Positions 31,933 to 42,400 of a DNA stretch of 64,000 nucleotides are shown piece after piece. The notes under the pieces are model-generated. The model did no database searches. It was not told where the DNA came from and worked only from the letters and a program-made list of their open reading frames with translations. Position numbers and translations under genes: made by a program. The stretch lies in contig CAZRWD010000004.1 of assembly GCA_964603785.1 (NCBI GenBank), positions 62,001 through 126,000 of the forward strand, given 5' to 3'. The DNA comes from CAZRWD01 sp964603785. GTDB taxonomy: Bacteria; Fermentibacterota; Fermentibacteria; Fermentibacterales; Fermentibacteraceae. Position 1 is the stretch's first letter; every line of letters starts with the position of its first letter.

Positions 31933-33279
31933 GTGGAACACACCGCCAGCCCCGCACCGGACTCGTCGAGCCTCTGGAAGGCCTGCCTGGAGGCCGCAAG
32001 GAACTCCATACCCCTGACTTCCTTCCAGGTCTGGCTCTCCTCCTCGGCCTTCGAGGCCGTCGAGGACGGCAGGTTCGTCGTGCGGTTCCCCAACGAGTTC
32101 GTTGCCAGGTGGGCCATGAGCCACTACGGCGAGTTCCTCCAGGATTCTCTCCGGCACCTGAGCGGCGATCCCGACATCTGCCTGCAGTGCGTCGGGGACC
32201 CCGCCCCCCCCGTCCAGGCCGACCCGGTCCAGGCAGCCCAGCAGTCCCCGTCGCGATCCAACTATCTCCACCCGAACTACACCTTCGACAGGTTCGTGTC
32301 CGGCCCCAGCAACGAGCTCGCGCACGCCGGGGCAAGGGCCGTCGCGGCGAATCCCGGGACCCCCTCCTACAATCCCCTCTTCATCTACGGCGGGGTGGGC
32401 CTCGGCAAGACTCATCTCGTCCAGGCCATCGCGCACGAGTTCCGCCTGAGGTTCCCGGACAGGCGCTACGCCTATGTCTCCTCCGAGCATTTCACACACG
32501 TCTACGTCACCGCCGTCCGTGCGGGCAACGTCGACGACTTCCGCAGGCAGTACAGGGACGTCGACCTCCTCCTCATGGACGACGTCCAGTTCCTCGCCGG
32601 CAAGGAGCAGACCCAGGAGGAGTTCTTCCACAGGTTCAACGACATGTATCAGAACGGGCGCCAGATAGTGCTCACCTCCGACCGCCTCCCCGGGGAGATC
32701 CACGATCTCGAGGAGCGTCTCGTGTCCAGGTTCCAGTCCGGCCTCGTCGCCGACATACAGCCGCCCGACTACGAGACCAGGCTCGCCATCCTGGAGATGA
32801 AGGTGAGGGACGAGGGCGAGTTCTTCCCCCCGGACGTGCTCGACTTCATCGCCACGACGCACAGGAACAACGTGCGCCTCCTCGAGGGGGCCGTCCACCG
32901 CCTGGCGGCCTCCAGCCGCATAAACGGAGCCCACATCGACCTCGCACTCGCCAGGCGCGTCCTCACGGACGCCCTCGCGAACCAGGCACAGAAGCTCACG
33001 CCCGGCCTCATCACCGCGGCGGTCGCCGAGGTCTTCTCCGTCCCCCCGAACCACCTCCGGGGAAAGCAGAGGAGGAGGGACATACTGATCCCCCGGCAGG
33101 TCGCCATGCTTCTCATGCGCGAGCTGACCGACGCCTCGCTCGTGGACATCGGCCGCTTCTTCTCCGGCAGGGACCACTCCACGGTTCTCAACTCTATAGA
33201 GCGCATCAAGATGCTCGCCTCCGACGACCCCTCGCTGAGGCGGAAGATCCAGGAGCTCCGTGCCCGCTTCACCAACTGA
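31933..33279 (+). CDS. dnaA: Chromosomal replication initiator protein DnaA
   Basis: 448 residues from a GTG. Domain I (SLWKACLEAARNSIPLTSFQVWLS), a short linker, the AAA+ domain starting NYTFDRFVSGPSNELAHA with Walker A GGVGLGKT (153-160) and Walker B LLLMDDVQFL (about 212-221), and the C-terminal DNA-binding domain with GRDHSTVLN (412-420). Full length. DnaA opens oriC and regulates genes through DnaA boxes, which occur on both sides of this gene. Confidence 0.97.
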   Translation: MEHTASPAPDSSSLWKACLEAARNSIPLTSFQVWLSSSAFEAVEDGRFVVRFPNEFVARWAMSHYGEFLQDSLRHLSGDPDICLQCVGDPAPPVQADPVQAAQQSPSRSNYLHPNYTFDRFVSGPSNELAHAGARAVAANPGTPSYNPLFIYGGVGLGKTHLVQAIAHEFRLRFPDRRYAYVSSEHFTHVYVTAVRAGNVDDFRRQYRDVDLLLMDDVQFLAGKEQTQEEFFHRFNDMYQNGRQIVLTSDRLPGEIHDLEERLVSRFQSGLVADIQPPDYETRLAILEMKVRDEGEFFPPDVLDFIATTHRNNVRLLEGAVHRLAASSRINGAHIDLALARRVLTDALANQAQKLTPGLITAAVAEVFSVPPNHLRGKQRRRDILIPRQVAMLLMRELTDASLVDIGRFFSGRDHSTVLNSIERIKMLASDDPSLRRKIQELRARFTN

Positions 33280-33291
33280 CCCCGTCCGGTC

Positions 33292-33380
33292 TGTGGAAGC
33301 GATGTCGGCAACCCCGTGGACAAACCCGTGGAAAACTCCGGCCTGTGGAAAACCGCCCCCCCGCTGTCCCGTTTTCCACT
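33292..33380. promoter_or_regulatory. DnaA-box-like cluster downstream of dnaA
   Basis: In the dnaA-dnaN gap there are repeated near-matches to TGTGGATAA: TGTGGAAGC (33292), CGTGGACAA (33315), CGTGGAAAA (33327), TGTGGAAAA (33344) and TTTTCCACT (33372). None is a perfect box, but five in 90 bases is far denser than elsewhere. With the upstream cluster this would form a bipartite origin like that of Bacillus or Helicobacter. Confidence 0.6.
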
Positions 33381-33445
33381 CCCCCGCGCACGGCGCATAC
33401 CCTTGCGGTACAGCCTGCGCACTGTCTCTTCCACGCTTTCCTCAG

Positions 33446-33451
33446 TATAAT
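33446..33451 (+). promoter_or_regulatory. dnaN promoter -10 element
   Basis: A perfect TATAAT lies in an unusually AT-rich stretch (33440-33485), 72 bases before dnaN. The bases at the expected -35 position (about 33423-33428, TGTCTC) match poorly, so factor dependence is possible. Confidence 0.5.
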
Positions 33452-33522
33452 AGTAAACACGAATCGTCCATTATTCTAAGTGTGATATGGTTGTCCCGGT
33501 CGATTCCCCGGAGGGACGGAAC

Positions 33523-34641
33523 ATGATCAAGCTCCTCGTTGCGCAGGCCGATCTCCTGAAGGGCCTGAACATGGTCGCCGCCGCCGTGCCCCCGCGCACG
33601 AACCTGCCGGCCCTGACCAACATCCTGCTCGAGGCGGGACGGGATCAGTTGAACCTTGCCGCGACGGACCTGGACACCACGATAACGACCAGCGTCCCGG
33701 CCACCGTGACGACGCCGGGCTCCGTAGCCCTCCCCGGCAGGAAGCTGCACGAGATCGTGCGCGAGCTGCCGTCGTCGGACGTGCACATGGGCGGCACCGG
33801 CAGCAGGATCTCGATAGCCTGCGGCTCCAGTTCGTTCGTCGTGAGCGGCGCCGCGAGGGACAGCTATCCCGAGCTGCCCACCAGGGGTGACTCCACCGCA
33901 GCCGTCCTGCCCCTGTCCGTGCTTTCGTCCGCCATCAGGCGCACATCCTTCGCGGTCGCCAGGGAGGACTACCGGCCGGCTCTCAACGGCGAGCTCTGGA
34001 AGCTGGGCCCCGAAGGTCTCGAGATGGTGGCCACCGACGGCCACCGGCTCGCCAGGATCCACCTCTCGGAGATAACGTCACCCGTGCGCTTCGAGGCCAT
34101 CGTCGCCCCCAAGGCCCTCAGCCTGCTCCTGAGACTCGGCGAGGAGGGCGACGTCACCGTGCGCTTCCAGGGGAGCCAGATCTCCTTCGAGCTCGGCGGC
34201 ACGACGATCTTCAGCAGGACTATCGAGGGTCCGTACCCGCCGTACGAGAAGGTCATCCCGACGGACAACGACAAGAGCCTCGGGATAGGGCGCGAGGACA
34301 TACACGCCGCTCTCAGGCGCATGAGGATCATCGCGAACCCGGCCACCCACCAGGTGAAGCTCTCCCTCGAGGCCGGCAACGTGGTGGTCCAGGCCGAGAA
34401 CACCGACGCCGGCGAGGCGAGGGAGAAGCTCGAGGGCGACTACCAGGGGGAGCCCCTCCAGGTCGGCTTCAACGCGGACTTCCTCATGGAGATCCTCCGG
34501 AACATGACGGCCGAGAGGGTCGTGTTCAGGCTGAAGAACAGCTCGTCCGCCGTGGTCCTGGAGAACGAGGCGCCGGAGCCCGGCACCTCGTACCTGTCTC
34601 TGCTCATGCCGGTCAGGCTGCCGGGAGCGCCGGTCCAGTAG
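33523..34641 (+). CDS. dnaN: DNA polymerase III beta subunit (sliding clamp)
   Basis: 372 residues from the ATG at 33523, seven bases after CGGAGGGACGG; an in-frame start at 33487 would add 12 non-family residues. Three repeated clamp domains: IKLLVAQADLLKGLNMVAAAVPPRTNLPALTNILLEA, SFAVAREDYRPALNGELWKLGPEGLEMVATDGHRLARI, and FNADFLMEILRNM. It ends with SLLMPVRLPGAPVQ, the clamp's C-terminal MPV/MR-type motif plus a short extension. Confidence 0.96.
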   Translation: MIKLLVAQADLLKGLNMVAAAVPPRTNLPALTNILLEAGRDQLNLAATDLDTTITTSVPATVTTPGSVALPGRKLHEIVRELPSSDVHMGGTGSRISIACGSSSFVVSGAARDSYPELPTRGDSTAAVLPLSVLSSAIRRTSFAVAREDYRPALNGELWKLGPEGLEMVATDGHRLARIHLSEITSPVRFEAIVAPKALSLLLRLGEEGDVTVRFQGSQISFELGGTTIFSRTIEGPYPPYEKVIPTDNDKSLGIGREDIHAALRRMRIIANPATHQVKLSLEAGNVVVQAENTDAGEAREKLEGDYQGEPLQVGFNADFLMEILRNMTAERVVFRLKNSSSAVVLENEAPEPGTSYLSLLMPVRLPGAPVQ

Positions 34642-34696
34642 GGAAAGGAAGACGGGGGGGAAAGGGGCGCCCGGGGCGTCCGGGGGTATCTGTGCC

Positions 34697-34987
34697 TTGA
34701 GAAGTCTGGCTTCGATCATTCACGAGATCGGGGAGAGGGGGCATGCCGTCTCCGCATCCCCGCTCGAGCGTGTGGCCGCGGAATGGGCGGGCGTGGTCGG
34801 CGCGGCCCTGGCGGGCCTCTCCCGCCCGGTCTCGCTCGAAGAGGGCGTCCTGCACGTGGAGTGCATGCACCCCGGTGCGGCCATGGAGCTTCGCATCCGT
34901 GAGGCGGAGGTCGCTGGGAGGCTGGCCGCGGCGGCCGGCGTGCGCATCTCCTCCCTGAGGACGAGAAGCGCGAGGAGGAGAGCCTGA
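34697..34987 (+). CDS. DUF721/DciA-like protein
   Basis: 96 residues from a TTG. The DUF721 pattern is visible: LERVAAEWAGVVGAALAGLSRPVSLEEGVLHVECMHPGAAMELRIREAEVAGRLAA. In bacteria lacking DnaC/DnaI, DUF721 proteins (DciA) help load the replicative helicase. Its place between dnaN and gyrB fits this; recF, which is normally next to dnaN, is absent here. Short compared with DciA of other phyla, lacking the extended tail. Confidence 0.75.
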   Translation: MRSLASIIHEIGERGHAVSASPLERVAAEWAGVVGAALAGLSRPVSLEEGVLHVECMHPGAAMELRIREAEVAGRLAAAAGVRISSLRTRSARRRA

Positions 34988-34989
34988 TC

Positions 34990-36927
34990 TTGACGGAAGT
35001 CAACGGTTCCGGTCGATACGACGCAGGGTCCATACAGGTGCTGGAGGGGCTGGAGGCCGTCAGGAAGCGCCCCAGCATGTACATCGGGTCCACCTGCCCG
35101 GCAGGGCTCCACCACCTCGTCTGGGAGGTCGTCGACAACAGCGTCGACGAGGCCCAGGCCGGGTTCTGCACGGCGATCTCGGTAAGGCTCCTGGCCGACG
35201 ACGTCGTCTCCGTGACGGACAACGGCCGGGGTATCCCGATCGACCCCCATCCGAAGTTCGACAAGACGGCCCTCGAGGTCGTGATGACGAAGCTCCACGC
35301 CGGCGGGAAGTTCGACAGCGAGGCCTACAAGGTCTCCGGAGGCCTCCACGGCGTCGGGCTGAGCGTGGTGAACGCCCTATCGGAGTGGCTCGAGGTGGAG
35401 GTCTCGAAGAACGGGCGGGTCCATCACCAGCGCTACGAGAGGGGCATCCCGGCCTCGGTCCTGGAGGTCCGCGGCGAATCGTCGTCGGACGGCACCACCG
35501 TGAGGTTCCGCCCCGACTCCCAGATCTTCGAGGAGACGGAGTTCAGCTTCGACACCCTCTCGAGGAGGCTGAGGGAGCTCGCCTTCCTGAACAGGGGCCT
35601 GAGGATAGACCTGGCCGACGAGAGGCCCGAGGGCTCCGGGAAGAAACACAGCTTCTGCTACGACGGAGGCATCGTCTCGTTCGTGAGGTTCCTCAACGAG
35701 AGCCGGCACACGCTTCACCCCGACCCCATCCACTTCAGGAGGGAGACGAAGCTCGACGACGGGGGCTACCTCTCCGTCGAGAGCTCCTTCCAGTACAACA
35801 CGGGCTACCAGGAGGAGGTCTTCTCCTTCGCCAACAACATCAACACGATAGACGGCGGCACCCACCTGACGGGCTTCAGGGCCGCCCTCACCCGGGTGCT
35901 GAACGACTACGCCACAGCCGCCGGGCTCTTCAGGAAGACCGACGAGGCCTTCACGGGGAACGATGTCAGGGAGGGGCTCACCGCCGTAGTGAGCGTGAAG
36001 CTGACCAACCCCCAGTTCGAGGGTCAGACCAAGACCAGGCTGGGCAACAGGGACGTGAAGGGCGCGGTCGAGGCGATCATCTACTCGGGACTCTCGCAGT
36101 ACCTCGAGGAGAACCCGGCCGTTGCGAAGCGAATAGCGCAGAAGTGCCAGGAGACTAGCGCCGCGCGGCAGGCCGCCCGCAATGCGCGCGAGCTCACCAG
36201 GCGCAAGAGCGCGCTGGAGACCGCCGCGCTGCCCGGGAAGCTGGCCGACTGCACCTCGACCGACCCCGGCATCTCCGAGCTGTTCCTCGTGGAGGGAGAC
36301 TCCGCGGGAGGCAGCGCCAAGCAGGGGCGCTCGAGGCACAACCAGGCCATCCTGCCGCTTCGGGGCAAGATACTGAACGTCGAGAAGGCCCCTCTCCACA
36401 GGATCTTGTCGAACAACGAGATAAAGACGATAGTGACGGCCGTTGGGACGGGGATCGGAGAGGACGACTTCGACATCGCGAGGCTCCGCTACTGGAAGAT
36501 CATCATCATGACCGACGCCGACGTCGACGGAGCCCATATCAGGACTCTCCTCCTGACCTTCTTCTACCGCTACATGCCGGCCCTAATCGAGAAGGGGCAC
36601 ATCTTCATCGCCCAGCCGCCGCTGTTCGGGGTGCACCACGGGAAGCGGTCCTTCTACGCCTACAGCGAGAAGGAGCGGGATGCCGTCCTGGAGAGGCTGG
36701 GCACCGACAGGGCCGTGGTGCAGCGCTACAAGGGCCTCGGAGAGATGAATCCCGCGCAGCTCTGGACCACGGCGATGGATCCCGCCTCGAGAACCATCCT
36801 TCGAGTACGGATGGAGGACGCGGTCGAGGCCAGCCACACCTTCTCGGTCCTCATGGGCGACGAGGTGGAGCCGCGGAGGGAGTTCATCCAGAAGCACGCA
36901 GCGGAGGTGACGAACCTCGATGTCTGA
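34990..36927 (+). CDS. gyrB: DNA gyrase subunit B
   Basis: 645 residues from a TTG two bases after the DUF721 stop. GHKL ATPase: YIGSTCPAGLHHLVWEVVDNSVDEAQAG, TDNGRGIPIDPHPKFDKTALEVVMTKLHAGGKF, GGLHGVGLSVVNALSEW. Transducer and TOPRIM: LFLVEGDSAGGSAKQGRSR, ILPLRGKILNVEKA, MTDADVDGAHIRTLLLTFFYR, and the C-terminal RYKGLGEMNPAQLW. Standard short (non-enterobacterial) length. Overlaps gyrA by eight bases. Confidence 0.97.
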   Translation: MTEVNGSGRYDAGSIQVLEGLEAVRKRPSMYIGSTCPAGLHHLVWEVVDNSVDEAQAGFCTAISVRLLADDVVSVTDNGRGIPIDPHPKFDKTALEVVMTKLHAGGKFDSEAYKVSGGLHGVGLSVVNALSEWLEVEVSKNGRVHHQRYERGIPASVLEVRGESSSDGTTVRFRPDSQIFEETEFSFDTLSRRLRELAFLNRGLRIDLADERPEGSGKKHSFCYDGGIVSFVRFLNESRHTLHPDPIHFRRETKLDDGGYLSVESSFQYNTGYQEEVFSFANNINTIDGGTHLTGFRAALTRVLNDYATAAGLFRKTDEAFTGNDVREGLTAVVSVKLTNPQFEGQTKTRLGNRDVKGAVEAIIYSGLSQYLEENPAVAKRIAQKCQETSAARQAARNARELTRRKSALETAALPGKLADCTSTDPGISELFLVEGDSAGGSAKQGRSRHNQAILPLRGKILNVEKAPLHRILSNNEIKTIVTAVGTGIGEDDFDIARLRYWKIIIMTDADVDGAHIRTLLLTFFYRYMPALIEKGHIFIAQPPLFGVHHGKRSFYAYSEKERDAVLERLGTDRAVVQRYKGLGEMNPAQLWTTAMDPASRTILRVRMEDAVEASHTFSVLMGDEVEPRREFIQKHAAEVTNLDV

Positions 36928-39439
36928 CAGACCCGACGAGGAAGCACCGGAGGTGACCCCGGAGGCAGCCCCCGAGGCCAGCGAGGCCGCCGGAGGCCGG
37001 GTGATCGCCGTGGATCTCGAGGACGAGATGAAGAAGTCCTACCTCGAGTACGCCATGAGCGTGATCGTGGCGCGCGCCCTCCCCGACGCCAGGGACGGGC
37101 TGAAGCCCGTGCACAGGAGGATCCTCTACTCGATGTACGAGCAGAGGCTGACGCACCAGCGCCCGTTCAAGAAGTCGGCCACCGTGGTCGGCGACGTCCT
37201 CGGCAAGTACCACCCCCACGGCGACAGCGCGGTCTACGACGCCCTCGTCAGGATGGCGCAGCCGTTCTCCCTCAGGCATCCCCTCATCGAGGGACAGGGC
37301 AACTTCGGCTCGGTCGACGGCGACCCTGCCGCGGCCTACAGGTATACGGAAGCCAGGATGTCCAGGCTGGGCGAGGAGATGCTCAGGGACATCGACAGCG
37401 AGACCGTGCCCTTCGCCCCCAACTTCGACCAGCGCCTCCAGGAGCCTGTCGTCCTCCCTGCGGGGGTGCCGAACCTGCTGCTGAACGGAGCCTCGGGCAT
37501 TGCCGTGGGGATGGCGACGAACATCCCCCCTCACAACCTCCGCGAGCTAGTCGAGGCATGCCGGATACTGGTCCGGAACCCCGACGCCACGGTCGAGGAG
37601 GTCATGCAGGTACTCCCCGGACCCGACTTCCCGACGGGCGGCATCATCATGGGGGCCGCCGGGATCAGGCAGGCCTACCAGACCGGCCACGGCTCGATCA
37701 CGGTCAGGGGGAGGGCGTCCATCGAGAAGTCCGAGAGGGGCCGGGACGCCATCACCGTCACCGAGATACCCTACCAGGTGAACAAGGCCTCGCTCATCTC
37801 GTCGATAGCCGAGCTTGTGAAGCACCGCAGGCTGACGGAGATCTCCGACATCAGGGACGAGAGCGACCGCGAGGGGATGCGGATAGTCATAGAGCTCAAG
37901 AGGGAGGCCGTGGCCGAGATCGTCCTCAACCAGCTCTACAAGCACACCGACCTCGAGACGACCTTCGGCGCCAACATGCTGGCCCTGGTCGACAACAGGC
38001 CCGTGCGCCTGTCCGTCAACGAGATGCTCCTGCATTACATCGAGCACAGGCACGACGTGATCCTGGCCCGCTCCAGGTTCGACCTGGCCAGGGCCGAGGA
38101 GAGGGCGCACATCCTCGAGGGCCTCGTACGTGCCCTGGACATGATCGACGAGGTCATCGCAGCCATCAGGGCGTCGTCCGACCAGGCGGCCGCGAGGGAG
38201 GCCCTCACGGGAGGGGTGTTCGGCTTCACCGAGAAGCAGGCCCAGGCCATCCTCGACATGCGCCTCCACAGGCTGACCTCGCTCGAGAGGTCCGAACTGG
38301 ACGAGGAGCTCTCGGCGCTGCGGCTGGAGATCTCCAGGCTCTCGGCGCTCGTGCAGGACAGGTCGGCCAGGATGGACCTCGTCATGGAGGAGCTGACCGC
38401 GATCTCCGAAGCTCACGGCGAGCCCCGCAGGACGACCATCGAGCCCTCCTTCTCCTCCGACCTGGAGATGGAGGACCTGGTGCCCGACGATCCCATGGTG
38501 ATAATGGTCTCGCGGGCCGGATACGTTAAGAGGCTGCCCCTGGACACCTGGAGGAGCCAGAGGAGGGGCGGCAAGGGGCTGAGCGGCGCCTCGACGCGGG
38601 AGGAGGACAGCCTGGACCAGATATTCGTCTCCTCCAACCACTCCAGCATCCTCTTCTTCACCGCCCAGGGCTACTGCCACTGGCTCAAGGTCTGGCGGAT
38701 CCCGGAGGAGAGCCGGCAGAGCAAGGGCAAGGCCGTCGTGAACCTCCTCGACCTGGCGGAGGGCGACCGCCCCGTCGCGCAGGTCTGCGTGAGGGACTTC
38801 TCCCAGGGCGGCTATGTCATGATGGCCACCACGGCCGGCACCATCAAGAAGACCGCCCTGGAGGCGTACAGCCGGCCCAGGCGCAGGGGGATAAGGGCGA
38901 TACGCCTCGTCGGGGGGGACAGCCTCATGAGCGCGTCGCTGGCGCCCCGGGGCGCCGAGATTCTCCTGGCCACCAGGCTCGGCAGGGCCAACAGGTTCTC
39001 CGAAGAGGACATCCGCAGTACGAGCCGCTTCACCAGCGGGGTCAGGGGCATCCGGCTCGGCGAGGGGGATTCCCTCGTGTCCATGGTCGTCCTGTCCGGG
39101 GAGGGCGGGATCCTCACGGTCACGGACAACGGCTTCGGGAAGAGGACCCCTCCGGACGATTATCCCAGGCACAGGAGGGGCGGGCTCGGGGTGATCAACA
39201 TCAGGCACACGGCCAGGAACGGGCCGGTGGTGGCCGTCAGGCAGGCGGAGGACGACGAGGACCTGATACTTGTGTCCTCCCGCGGAATGGTGATAAGGTT
39301 GAAGGTGGGAGATGTCCGCCGCTGCGGGAGGAGCACACAGGGGGTCCGGCTCATGGGGCTTCCCGAGGACGACAGGATAGTCGACGCGGCGACGGTGGAG
39401 CCCGAAGGGGAGGAGCCCCGGGAAGGACAGGGGGGCTGA
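36920..39439 (+). CDS. gyrA: DNA gyrase subunit A
   Basis: 839 residues. After an acidic N-terminal extension (about 35 residues rich in Glu/Ala/Pro) comes KKSYLEYAMSVIVARALPDARDGLKPVHRRILY, the quinolone-region HPHGDSAVYDALVRMAQPFSLR with the drug-susceptible Ser and Asp, and the catalytic tyrosine Y142 in YRYTEAR. The C-terminal pinwheel includes the GyrA box QRRGGKG (in RSQRRGGKGLSG), which marks gyrase rather than topoisomerase IV. Confidence 0.97.
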   Translation: MSDRPDEEAPEVTPEAAPEASEAAGGRVIAVDLEDEMKKSYLEYAMSVIVARALPDARDGLKPVHRRILYSMYEQRLTHQRPFKKSATVVGDVLGKYHPHGDSAVYDALVRMAQPFSLRHPLIEGQGNFGSVDGDPAAAYRYTEARMSRLGEEMLRDIDSETVPFAPNFDQRLQEPVVLPAGVPNLLLNGASGIAVGMATNIPPHNLRELVEACRILVRNPDATVEEVMQVLPGPDFPTGGIIMGAAGIRQAYQTGHGSITVRGRASIEKSERGRDAITVTEIPYQVNKASLISSIAELVKHRRLTEISDIRDESDREGMRIVIELKREAVAEIVLNQLYKHTDLETTFGANMLALVDNRPVRLSVNEMLLHYIEHRHDVILARSRFDLARAEERAHILEGLVRALDMIDEVIAAIRASSDQAAAREALTGGVFGFTEKQAQAILDMRLHRLTSLERSELDEELSALRLEISRLSALVQDRSARMDLVMEELTAISEAHGEPRRTTIEPSFSSDLEMEDLVPDDPMVIMVSRAGYVKRLPLDTWRSQRRGGKGLSGASTREEDSLDQIFVSSNHSSILFFTAQGYCHWLKVWRIPEESRQSKGKAVVNLLDLAEGDRPVAQVCVRDFSQGGYVMMATTAGTIKKTALEAYSRPRRRGIRAIRLVGGDSLMSASLAPRGAEILLATRLGRANRFSEEDIRSTSRFTSGVRGIRLGEGDSLVSMVVLSGEGGILTVTDNGFGKRTPPDDYPRHRRGGLGVINIRHTARNGPVVAVRQAEDDEDLILVSSRGMVIRLKVGDVRRCGRSTQGVRLMGLPEDDRIVDAATVEPEGEEPREGQGG

Positions 39440-39452
39440 GACGGATCGCCAG

Positions 39453-42400
39453 ATGAGCCCGGCCGCGGCGGTTCTGGCCAAGAAGCTCAGGCTCTGGTTC
39501 GCCGCGAACGAACCCAGGACTTCTCCGGTTCCGGAGATCCGGACCGATTCGGTCCTTCCGAGGGTTCTGCTGGACGGTTCGGAGGCCGATCCCGCCGTGG
39601 TCCGGGAGCTGGTCAGGCTCAGGGCATTCGAGAATCCCGGCTGGGAGGATGTCTGCACCGACCTCGCGGTCATCCTCGGCAAGCTCAGCGACGCCTCCAG
39701 GGTCCGCCTCGTGGAGAGCCTCTCCCTCATCTCCTCCTCACCGCCGGTGGAACCGGACCTCGCCCGCAGATGGTTCAGCGCGGTCAACACCCTGATGCCC
39801 TCCTCCTACCCCACGGCCGTGATGGAGTTCTTCCAGCTCAGCTGGATGTGGGAGCAGCTCAGGCCCGTCGCAGGCACCGACCTGGACCATGTGCTCGCCC
39901 TCTTCCACAAGGCTCTGAGGGGCATCGGCGAGGGGCCGAGATCGGCCCCGATGATCCACTTCATGCTCCAGCTGGCCGGCAGGTGGCCCGAGAGGTTCTG
40001 CTACTGGCTGGACAGGGCCTCCGTCGGAGGACCGGACGTCGTGCAGGCCCTGAAGCTGGCGGAGTCGATGATACCCGAGGCTCCGCGGCATGCGGCCGAG
40101 ACCCTACTGGACTTCGCGGCGGAGATGGGCTGGAGATTCCTCGACGACGATTCGAGGCCTCTCTGGCGGGCGGTCGGACGGCTCGGCGAGATCCTATTCC
40201 GCAGGCTCAGGGGCATCGCGGTCTCGGTGCAGAACATGAGGCTCCTCTCGGGAGTCCTGGGGCAGATAGAGAGATCCGGCTCTCTCGACAGCATACTCAG
40301 CGACGTGAGGGTGCGCGTGGCCTCCCAGATGTTCGGGGAGAAGGACAGGGCCGTGGTCGAGGAGGCTCTCGAGTCCATCCCCGAGGTCCACGGAGCCCTC
40401 GAGGCGGTGGGCGAGATCGAGCTCATAGTGCAGGCGACCGCCCTGAGGGGGTCCTTCACGAGGCCGGTCGACCTGGGCGGGGCCATCGTCAGGCTGGCCG
40501 TGCTGGCGGGAGGCGGAGACCTCGACATAGACCTCCTGCTCAAGTTCCTCGAGCTCTTCGAGGGCCAGATCATGGAGGAGCAGGTCCTGGCGGCCGTCGA
40601 CTTCCTCTCCGGTCTCACCACGGTCATACCCAGGCACCCCGTGGACACCTGGTTCAGGATGATCAGGCTGATAGGCCTCGACGCGGACGAGGCCGAGGTG
40701 CCCAGGAACCAGCGCAACGCCATGGTGAGGGTGATGGAGGCCCTGGCGGCGCAGACCGATCCCGACTCCGGGCTGGACAGGCTCGAGGAGGCTCTGACGA
40801 TCCCCGGCATCACCCAGTTCGAGGTGTACCAGGCTTCGGCCCTGCTCCTGCGCGCGGCACCTTCGGCACCGGCGGGCATCGTCCTGTCGAAGGTGGAGCA
40901 GTGCAACCGCCTGCTGTCGCTCCTGCCGCCAGCCGACCGTGAGTGGCTGCTCGCCAACATGCCCCCCCAGTGGCTCACCGCCCTCGCATCCGAGCCGGCC
41001 GGCGGGATGAAGCCCGTCTGCGACGCGCTGGAGAAGCTCGACGCCCGTGACAGGATGCTGAGGTTCCTCGACAGGATCGTGGCGCCCCTCCTCGAGGAGG
41101 TGAGGGGACGCGACGAGGTCTTCGAGGAGTACCTCGCAGCGGCGGTTGTCGAGTACAACCGGATGCCGGCCCAGGGACAGGTGCGGGACACCGAGCACGA
41201 GCTGCTCAGGCGCATGTTCAGGACCGGGAGCCAGGCCGTGGCCGTCGAGGGGACGATCACCGACCTCCTGCGCCTGCCCGGCCTCGAGGGCGAGCGCGCA
41301 GAGAAGCTCGTCGAGATAGTGAAGTCCCTGTGCTCGGTCTTCAGCCGTCAGGCCGTCTGGCAGGAGGCGACCGACAACACGCTCGGTCACTTCCTCGAGA
41401 AGGGTGTTCCGAGGCTGGTCACCGCGCTGGTGGACTGCCCGCAGGCGCTGGACTCCCTGGGGCCGGGCAGGATGCTGGAGATGGTCGACCAGCTGATGCC
41501 CTCCTCTCCCGAGCGGGACTCCGACCCCCAGATAGCGAGATGGCAGACCCGGACCGGCGTCGTCTTCTTCGAGCAGGTGCTCCCTCTCCTCTTGGAGATC
41601 CTGTCCGACGAGCCCGCCGAGATCGAGGGGACCGCGCAGTCCATAGTCGAGCAGGCCACCAGGGCGCTGCACGGGCTGCCCGCCGGGGCCGGGTATCTGG
41701 CCGAGGTGGCGGAGAGGCTCGAGCAGAATCTCATAGACAGCTACACCAGCAGATTCATGGCCGTCGCGTCGGGCGGAGAGGCGGGCGCGGCCGCCACGCT
41801 CCCGGAGGGCTGGGCGTCCGAGATGCACGCCTCCTGGAGTGCGGGCCGCGCCGCCGAGACATCCCTGACCAGGGAGGCCACCCAGATCTCCAGGATCCTC
41901 ACGAGCGACCGCAGGCTGCAGAGGATCTTCGTGCACGAGGCGAGGCGGATCTGGGACGGCCTCTCCCGCGCGGGCCTCCTTTCGCGCCCCCAGGTCCTCA
42001 GGAATCCCGTCGAGGGGCTTGCCGCGCTCACCGACCTGGCCCCCGGAGCCTTCCTCGATCTCGTGGCCGTGCTGGAACAGGGGTGGGGGGAGGTCGATCC
42101 CCAGGTCAGGGAAAGGGCCGAGAGGTACTTCGGCAGGAAGGGGGACCGCCCCGGCGAGAACGCCTGCCGGGCCTGGAGGCTCGAGACCTTCACACCGCTC
42201 GGCGCCTGCCTCGTCGACATGCTCCTGCTGGACGGGGCGCGGACGTCGAAGCTCGATGTCCTCATGACCGGCTTCCTCGAGGTGTCGGAGTTCCTGGGGA
42301 CCGAGACCGGCGGGGAGGAGCTGCTGCTGGCTTTCCAGAGGTGCCTCTCGCCGGAGGATCGCCCGTCCGGGGCCAGGAAGACGGCCGATGCGCTGAGGGC

